From Rhyzopertha dominica (Eukaryota > Arthropoda > Insecta > Coleoptera > Bostrichidae), in the NCBI GenBank assembly GCA_025024175.1, contig QCXZ01000064.1:55325325-55389324 (forward strand): 64,000 nucleotides of DNA. Direction: 5' to 3'. Under the pieces are notes generated by a model that saw only the letters and a list, made by a program, of their open reading frames with translations, was not told where the DNA came from and ran no database searches. A program made the translations under genes and the position numbers. This document shows, one piece after another, positions 58,238 to 64,000 of this stretch (the stretch's first letter is position 1; the number at the start of each line of letters is the position of its first letter).

Positions 58238-59179
58238 TGAAATGAAAAGAAAATATCTATTTTCACAATACATCTCTATTTGGGAGTCTTTTACGCACTT
58301 GATAAATATGCCGTGACGCGCAAGCACTGTTNAATCTTACATGAAAGGTCGCACCCGTTAGTTGTCCTCCATGAATGGTACTCTGCAGCTACTCATATGT
58401 GTAGTGGAAAATTAGGTACTTCAATATAATAATCGACTAAATAATCACAAAATTCAGTTACTCGCTTGTTATTGGTTGTTATTTTCTTACATAAGACGCT
58501 TTGTCCTTATATTTCCTTTCAAGGCCTAATTGCTGTATTTTTCTGCACCTATATAAAGTACAAATAAATAATTTGAGTGTTACATTAACGCGTACATTTT
58601 TTAACAATACAGTATTGTAAGCTTGCTAGAATATATCTATTTTGCTTTTAGTAAGCAATACACCAATGGAATACATATATACCCTTCGAGTATATATAAC
58701 GTATCGTAAAAATTTTCGAGTTATTTCGCGTGAAAATATCACAATGTTATTTATTTTGTCATTGTGAAGTAAAAATTCTTCTCCTTAGATTGACTATTTC
58801 AATGGAGTCGAAACAGTTCGGTTGCGGTCGGGAAGCATAAAATTGGTCTGCTGTAGTGTTGCTCAAGTGTGCGATTTATCAAAACAGTTCTTTATCACAA
58901 TTTGTGGCTTTCATTTTGAAAAAGTCGTAATTATGTTAAACAAATAACTCCCGGTGGCTTACTGTCAGGCGTGATATTACGTTTTTGTTATTGTATGATC
59001 TTCTTGCAATTGTTACTATTCTTGTTATATACTATGTAGGTTACAAAGAGGTACTATACACATTATTTGTACTACTAAGAACCAGCGCAATATTAAATTG
59101 AAAATTAATTATTGATAGACTCATTACTGTATGTATTGACTATTCAACACCGTCTAATAATAATTATAATCTCAGTTCA
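58238..59179. other. Unassigned AT-rich sequence
   Basis: No recognised feature. Confidence 0.4.
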
Positions 59180-60228
59180 CCTTTTGAATGTGTGTTTGAC
59201 TGTGTTATTCCTGATAGGCTCATTGAAAAGTTGGAAGCGTATGGAATTAAAACCTTATCCTTAAAACTGATTGAAAGTTATTTAACTCAGAGAAAACAGG
59301 TTACTTACTACAATGGCGATAGATCTGATCAAGTCAATGAAATATACGGTGTACCTCAGGAAACCGTACTGGGCCCGTTATTGTTTTTTTTCTATTTAAA
59401 TGACATATTTAACAATGTCACATCCGGTAATTTGATATAATTTGCGGACGACACGAGCATTTTCAATACAACATCCAGCTTGGATACTTTATTCTCATCT
59501 ATGAGTTAATTAAAAATTGGTTTGACCATAATAAGTTACAGTCAAATGAAGACAAAGTCTAGGAGCTCATATATTCAACAAAAAATCTAGAATTTCAATC
59601 GCAAACAAATACAAAATTCTTGGGCGTGAATGTTGACTATAATTTAACATTTGAGAAACATGTAATAGAACTTGCAAAATTGTCAAAAACCGCTTTTTTG
59701 ATGCGCATGCTGGTTAATGAAGTGTCACATACGGTGCTATTGACGGCGTACTACTCTTTGTTTCAGATTATAATGTCTTAAGGTTTGCTGATTTGGGGTC
59801 ACAGTAGTCATGCTAAAAGGATTTTTTCCCTGCAAAGAAAGGTAGTTAGAGTTATAGCTGGTCTCGGATATCGAGATGACGCCAAAGATGCGTTTATAAA
59901 TGAACAAATTTTTACTTTTCCATCATTATATATATACTACAGCTTAATAATGTATGTAAAAAATAATTTAACAAACATCATGAGGTGTTCAGAGAGACAT
60001 CACTTCAATACACGCGGCAAAGAAACATTAATATTAAATCTTCTCAGACTTGAAAGAAGCAGGAACGCATACAATTACTATGGTCCAAAGTGCTTCAATA
60101 GGCTTGGCCATGAAATTACGGACTTGGCCATTAAAAAGTTTTCTGCCAAAATAAAAGCTATACTCCTGAAGGGAGCTTATTATACTTGTGACGAATTTTT
60201 TGGAGACAATGCGATCATGCCAAGCTAA
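59180..60228 (+). pseudogene. CR1/L2-like reverse transcriptase, broken
   Basis: First frame: ECVFDCVIPDRLIEKLEAYGI with the motif A Asp, SYLTQRKQVTYY, then GVPQETVLGPLLFFFYLNDI (family pattern GVPQGSVLGPLLF). A stop (59438-59440) sits directly before FADDTSIF, the catalytic box. After a region with more breaks, the frame 59785-60228 gives IWGHSSHAKRIFSLQRKVVR, FPSLYIYYSLIMYVKNN, HHFNTRGKE and ECFNRL-type residues, ending at 60228. The aspartates are intact but stops and frameshifts kill the protein. Confidence 0.84.
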
Positions 60229-60357
60229 TGTAGCTCATATTAATTATAGACAGATAATGTGTGTGAACTTATATTTGTTGTTTTGCTCTAAATGTTTATT
60301 TATTGACGTGTATAATCCTCCGGTAGCATTCAAATAAATATTATTATTATTATTAAA
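59180..60357 (+). mobile_element. Non-LTR retrotransposon (CR1/L2-like), 5'-truncated
   Basis: Starts abruptly within the first catalytic motif and ends in a (TTA)n tail at about 60339-60357, a tail type common in this group. No target duplication was identified. Clade is inferred from motif style. Confidence 0.83.
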
Positions 60358-61216
60358 CACCCTCAACAAGTTTCTAAAGAAATCGTTTGGGTCCTGCTTA
60401 CGCATTTTACACCTTCATTGACTAAACTAACGACTGCTTCAACTACCCTTTGCGTTTAAAATACTACTTCTTTACTGTGTGAAGTAGAACAATGCACACT
60501 TCTGCTGTAGTAAATACGTGGATACAAATGTAAATAAGTACTTCCATTTATAAACGAAACTCAAACAATTTAAACTTAACAACATAAAATAATGATAAAA
60601 TATATCGTAGAATTGCATGGGAAAGTAAAATTTGGAATTATTGATATTACAGGATATAAAAAACTGAAGAAAACAAGCCAGCACCAACATAAGACGTAAC
60701 TCAAACCGACATTGCACGAAACATCATATCTACCTGCAGCTGCACCTGCACACGAGTAGGTATACCTCACAATCGAAAAAACACCTCCAGGAAGTGTATC
60801 ACTTGCCACCCCACGCTCATTACTCACCCAAGAGCTAGCTAAACAGTAAATAAATCACCCGTAGGCGGCACATCACGCGAACTGTCTTTGGAAGCCTAAG
60901 CTATCTGGGATCGTTCATTTTTNTCCAGTTGGAGAGGTGCTGGATGCGAGCGAACCAGAAAAAACACGTGTCTGTAGGAAGTTTCGTAAAATCAATTCGA
61001 CGGGGTAAGTTGGCTCAACGTTTCGGGGTGAAGGAGCCTTGGAATGGGCCGCAATGTTAGATGTGAAAATATTAGGCGCGTGCAAAAATAATGTCGGTAT
61101 TTAACTGTTGACGCGGAATAACGTTTGGTAATAGAAATCATAGCCATTAGAATCAATAACTCTGCTCGAAGATGTTTGTTAGAATTTATGTTAAACGTGG
61201 TTCGAGTGCCAGTGAA
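60358..61216. other. Unassigned sequence
   Basis: No recognised gene. The minus-strand open frame 60576-60827 (83 codons) has a hydrophobic second half but no known domain. The segment 60850-61080 is somewhat GC-richer. Confidence 0.35.
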
Positions 61217-61249
61217 TATACAACCAGAGCTGGGACGATTACAGCTTAA

Positions 61250-61392
61250 AAGTAATCGACTACAATTACTTGCCATAATTTTTGTAATCGATTACGATTA
61301 CAATTACTTCCCATCATTTTTGTAATCGATACGATTACAATTACTTGCCATCATTATTGTAATCGATTACAATTACATTGAGATTACTTGTG
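61250..61392. repeat. Subterminal GTAATCGATTAC array, left
   Basis: Four to five variants of GTAATCGATTAC alternating with CAATTACTTGCCATCATTTT. The right end of the same element has the matching array. Confidence 0.8.
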
Positions 61393-61425
61393 CGCGCAGT
61401 TTAAGAACAGATATTTCGCCATAGA

Positions 61426-62461
61426 TACAGGGTCCGCCACTTAAAACTCCCCAGGCTAGTATTTTTGCTATTTTTTAGGTACAACCTTAAGTTATATATG
61501 AAATTGTAGGTCTTGTTAAACTCTTTAAAAAGTGAATATTGGGCGTCCAAAATTTTTTTTATCATTTTTTGCAAATAAAGTTAATTTTTGTAAATATTTT
61601 TTAACCTTACCCCGTATAATAAATATTGCTTTATAGTTAGATGCCGCCTTTTATTTTCTTCAATTTGTGTCTTTACCATGTATGCGTAATTTTTACTCCT
61701 TAGTGAAAAACAAGAAAAACTATTCGCCGCCATTTTTGTTAATAAGGTTGTTCAGAATTTTTTAAGAATTATTTTAGTAGCTTATTACAGTTTACGGTAC
61801 AAATTATGCCTACATACCCATCGCTGAACACAAAACCCCAAACTTTGGAGTAACTTTTAAATAAATAAATTACAAAGTTCGTTCTACAGAGAGAGAGGCT
61901 AGAAAACGAAACCCNGCGATGAGGCTAGTTTGGTTTTCCACATCAGGCACTAGCCTCATCGCAGGGTTTCGTTTTCTAGCCTCTCTCTCTCTCTCTGTAG
62001 AACGAACTTTCTACTTTATTTATTTAAAAGATACTCCAAATTTTGGGGTTTTGTGTGCAGCGATGGGTATGTAGGCATAATTTGTACCGTAATAAGCTAC
62101 TAAAATAACACTTAAAAAATTCTGAACAACCCTATTAACAAAAATGGCGGCGGATAGTTTTTCTTGTTTTTCACTAAGAAGGAGTAAAAATTACGCATAC
62201 ATGGTAAAGACACAAATTGAAGAAAATAAAAGCCGGTATCCAACTATAAAGCAATATTTATTATACAGGGTAAGGTCAAAAATATTTACAAAAATTAACT
62301 TTATTTGCAAAATATGATAATCTGCAAAAAAATTTTTGGACACCCAATATCCTATTTTTAAAGAGTTTAAAAAGACCTACAATTTAACAAATAACTTAAG
62401 GTTGTACCTAAAAAAAGAATGAAAATACGAGCCTGGGGAGTTTTAGGTGGCGGACCCTGTA
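61426..62461. mobile_element. Near-perfect ~1.04-kb palindromic TA-flanked element
   Basis: Arms of about 503 and 512 bp (61426-61928, 61950-62461) are inverted copies with only scattered differences, around a loop of 21 bp. Ends read TACAGGGTCCGCCAC and GTGGCGGACCCTGTA. No coding sequence was recognised. The arms are far more alike than the flanking hAT duplication, suggesting recent origin or ongoing correction between arms. Confidence 0.88.
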
Positions 62462-63404
62462 TATTTACACCCCTACCTGCCTACCTACCCTGTAATTTTA
62501 GATGCACCAGAAAACAAATTAGCTATTGTTTAGTACTATATGAACTAATTACTTTACAATAATAAAGTGCCTTATTTAAACTAAACATCGAGTAATAATT
62601 GATACTATATGTAATATAGATAAATTTTAAGCTAAAACCGCATTTTACCAGCTAAATCACGAATGATTAAGCCAGATTTGATGAAAAATCTGTTAAATTA
62701 GCAACACTGGCAAGAAGTAAGACGCGTCTCAAAAGATCACACGCAGGACCCAGATTAAGGCACCTATTAATCGTTTAAAACACAATGACTTTACAATTAC
62801 AATTACATTTCAATTATAATTGAATCGCTAACTATTAAAAGGAACTAACTCCAAGAAACTACAAATTGTGGGAAAGTGGAAAAAACATTGCTTATATTTT
62901 GTACAGTATACTGTCGTAATTCTAAACTGAGGTATCGTCGATATTGTTTATTTACTGTTTTTACCCTAAACTTGTCAAAACATGTTAGTTCTTTTTAAAA
63001 CTGTGGTCATTAAATATTAAATTCAACAAAAGTTCTATATTCTATATATTCTAATAAAGAACTAATTAATTAACATCGTGTACTGCAAATTAATCATTAT
63101 CACCTGCCAATGTGAGGTAAGCTTCATAAAAAAAATTATTCCGATGATCATCTTCTGGAATGTATTTTATTAATTTCCTCAGCATCGACTTTATATGAGC
63201 TTTGTCTTCTGGATATTATCAAGTGTGAATTAAAATGCACAGACTGAAGGGAGTTGGTTCGTTTTTCACCAATCGATTGACAACCACCAAAATATGTTGT
63301 TTCTCATTAAAATGTCAAAATGTCCAGTTTTTGGAGTTAGTTCCTTTTAATAGTCAGTGTTTCAATTTCATTTCGATTACAATTTCGATTACCATTGCTG
63401 TCAT

Positions 63405-63560
63405 TCCAGAATGTAATCGATTACGATTACAATTACTTGCCATCATTTTTGTAATCGATTACGATTACAATTACATTTATCGTAAATCTAATTGCTTATA
63501 ATGACAGTTAAATAAAAAATGTAATCAATTACGTAATGCAATTAAAAGAAATCGATTACT
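63405..63560. repeat. Subterminal GTAATCGATTAC array, right
   Basis: Several GTAATCGATTAC units with the same CTTGCCATCATTTTT spacer as the left array, and AATCGATTAC at the very end. In hAT elements such subterminal repeats usually bind transposase; that role is inferred here. Confidence 0.8.
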
Positions 63561-63663
63561 TCCCAGCTCTGTATAAAACTGAAATGTATCTGATTTTATA
63601 TTTATTACCTACTGTTATAAACTACAATAAAAGATGTATTAAATTTAGTTCCAAAAACGAATT

Positions 63664-64000
63664 ATACCGGGTGATATTTTGAAAACTTCACACCTTAAAT
63701 AACTTTAAATAGAGGAAAAATTTAAAATTTTGCAAAAACAGGTAAACTTTTGCTTGCAGGGGGACAAGTTTTGAGATAAGTTTTTAATGGATAGCGCTTG
63801 CCCTCTTAGCGGGGTAGATACCCCTTCAAAAATTTTAAATGAAACTACCCATCTTACGATACATCATTTAAAAGCTTATTACACAAGGAGTCTTGCCATG
63901 TAATTAGTTTTACTATACTTTACCCATTGACCGGGTAGTGGGTCAAAAAGTGCATTGTAGCAAGTGGCTTATAAAATGGAATATTTTGGACTTTTTTTAA
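63664..64000 (+). repeat. Dispersed repeat, copy shared with 16801-17090
   Basis: Begins TACCGGGTGATATTTTGAAA and continues through CCCCTTCAAAAATTTTAAATG to ATATTTTGGACTTTTTTT at the window edge, where it may continue. Looks like one end of a TA-type transposon. Confidence 0.65.

Larger units (their letters stand above)
61225..63571. mobile_element. hAT-like non-autonomous element holding a nested palindrome
   Basis: Left end CAGAGCTGGGACGATTAC and right end the near complement ATTACTTCCCAGCTCTG. Flanks TATACAAC (61217-61224) and TATAAAAC (63572-63579) agree at 7 of 8 positions, as expected for an aged 8-bp duplication. Subterminal arrays of GTAATCGATTAC lie at both ends. No transposase is encoded. 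The palindrome at 61426-62461 is a later insertion, so the original was about 1.3 kb. Confidence 0.82.

Overview
This window is AT-rich, repeat-laden nuclear DNA from an animal, most likely an insect. The signs are decayed Tc1/mariner transposases (several with the DUF4817-type helix-turn-helix start), Penelope-like elements with GIY-YIG tails, an R1-type non-LTR retrotransposon, hAT-like non-autonomous elements with 8-bp target duplications, and TTAA-flanked elements. A short run of CCTGA units (the complement of TCAGG, the telomere motif of many beetles) is a weak hint of Coleoptera. I see no intact host protein gene, rRNA, tRNA or CRISPR array. The only long intact reading frame is the 658-codon reverse transcriptase of a 5'-truncated R1-type retrotransposon on the minus strand (22226-24202).

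Layout. 0.7-1.5 kb: 3' relic of a Penelope-like element. 1.5-3.9 kb: hAT-like element with a nested TA-flanked palindromic element. 4.7-9.3 kb: two abutting Tc1/mariner-type elements; the first sits in the exact centre of a palindromic element. 10.6-11.5 kb: a third Tc1/mariner family. 11.7-12.3 kb: hAT miniature element with a perfect 8-bp duplication. 13.4-14.1 kb: degenerate ~60-bp minisatellite. 19.9-21.3 kb: Penelope-like RT and endonuclease, broken. 21.8-24.2 kb: R1-type insertion with a 14-bp duplication and a long poly(A). 24.8-25.5 and 37.5-38.2 kb: two copies of a repeat carrying the end of a THAP-domain exon; the second lies next to the THAP start. 26.6-27.6 kb: GTATCGA-rich repeat. 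27.9-28.2 kb: histone H2B pseudogene. 29.2-30.6 kb: mariner transposase relic split by a hAT-like element. 32.1-33.0 and 49.9-50.8 kb: two copies of a TTAA-flanked element. 42.2-44.0 kb: second copy of the 6.8-9.3 kb transposon. 55.0-56.1 and 59.2-60.4 kb: two more truncated non-LTR retrotransposons. 56.3-56.9 kb: inverted-repeat block. 57.0-58.2 kb: second copy of the third mariner family. 61.2-63.6 kb: hAT-like element holding a ~1.0-kb near-perfect palindrome.

Most of the remaining sequence shows nothing I can assign. A few locally GC-richer blocks (about 4.0-4.4, 9.6-9.9, 12.7-13.1, 44.1-44.4 and 54.0-54.4 kb) could be regulatory DNA of genes outside the window, but that is inference. The elements do not form a pathway. 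Their value is a relative-age record: insertions inside other insertions, and paired copies that share or differ in disabling mutations.
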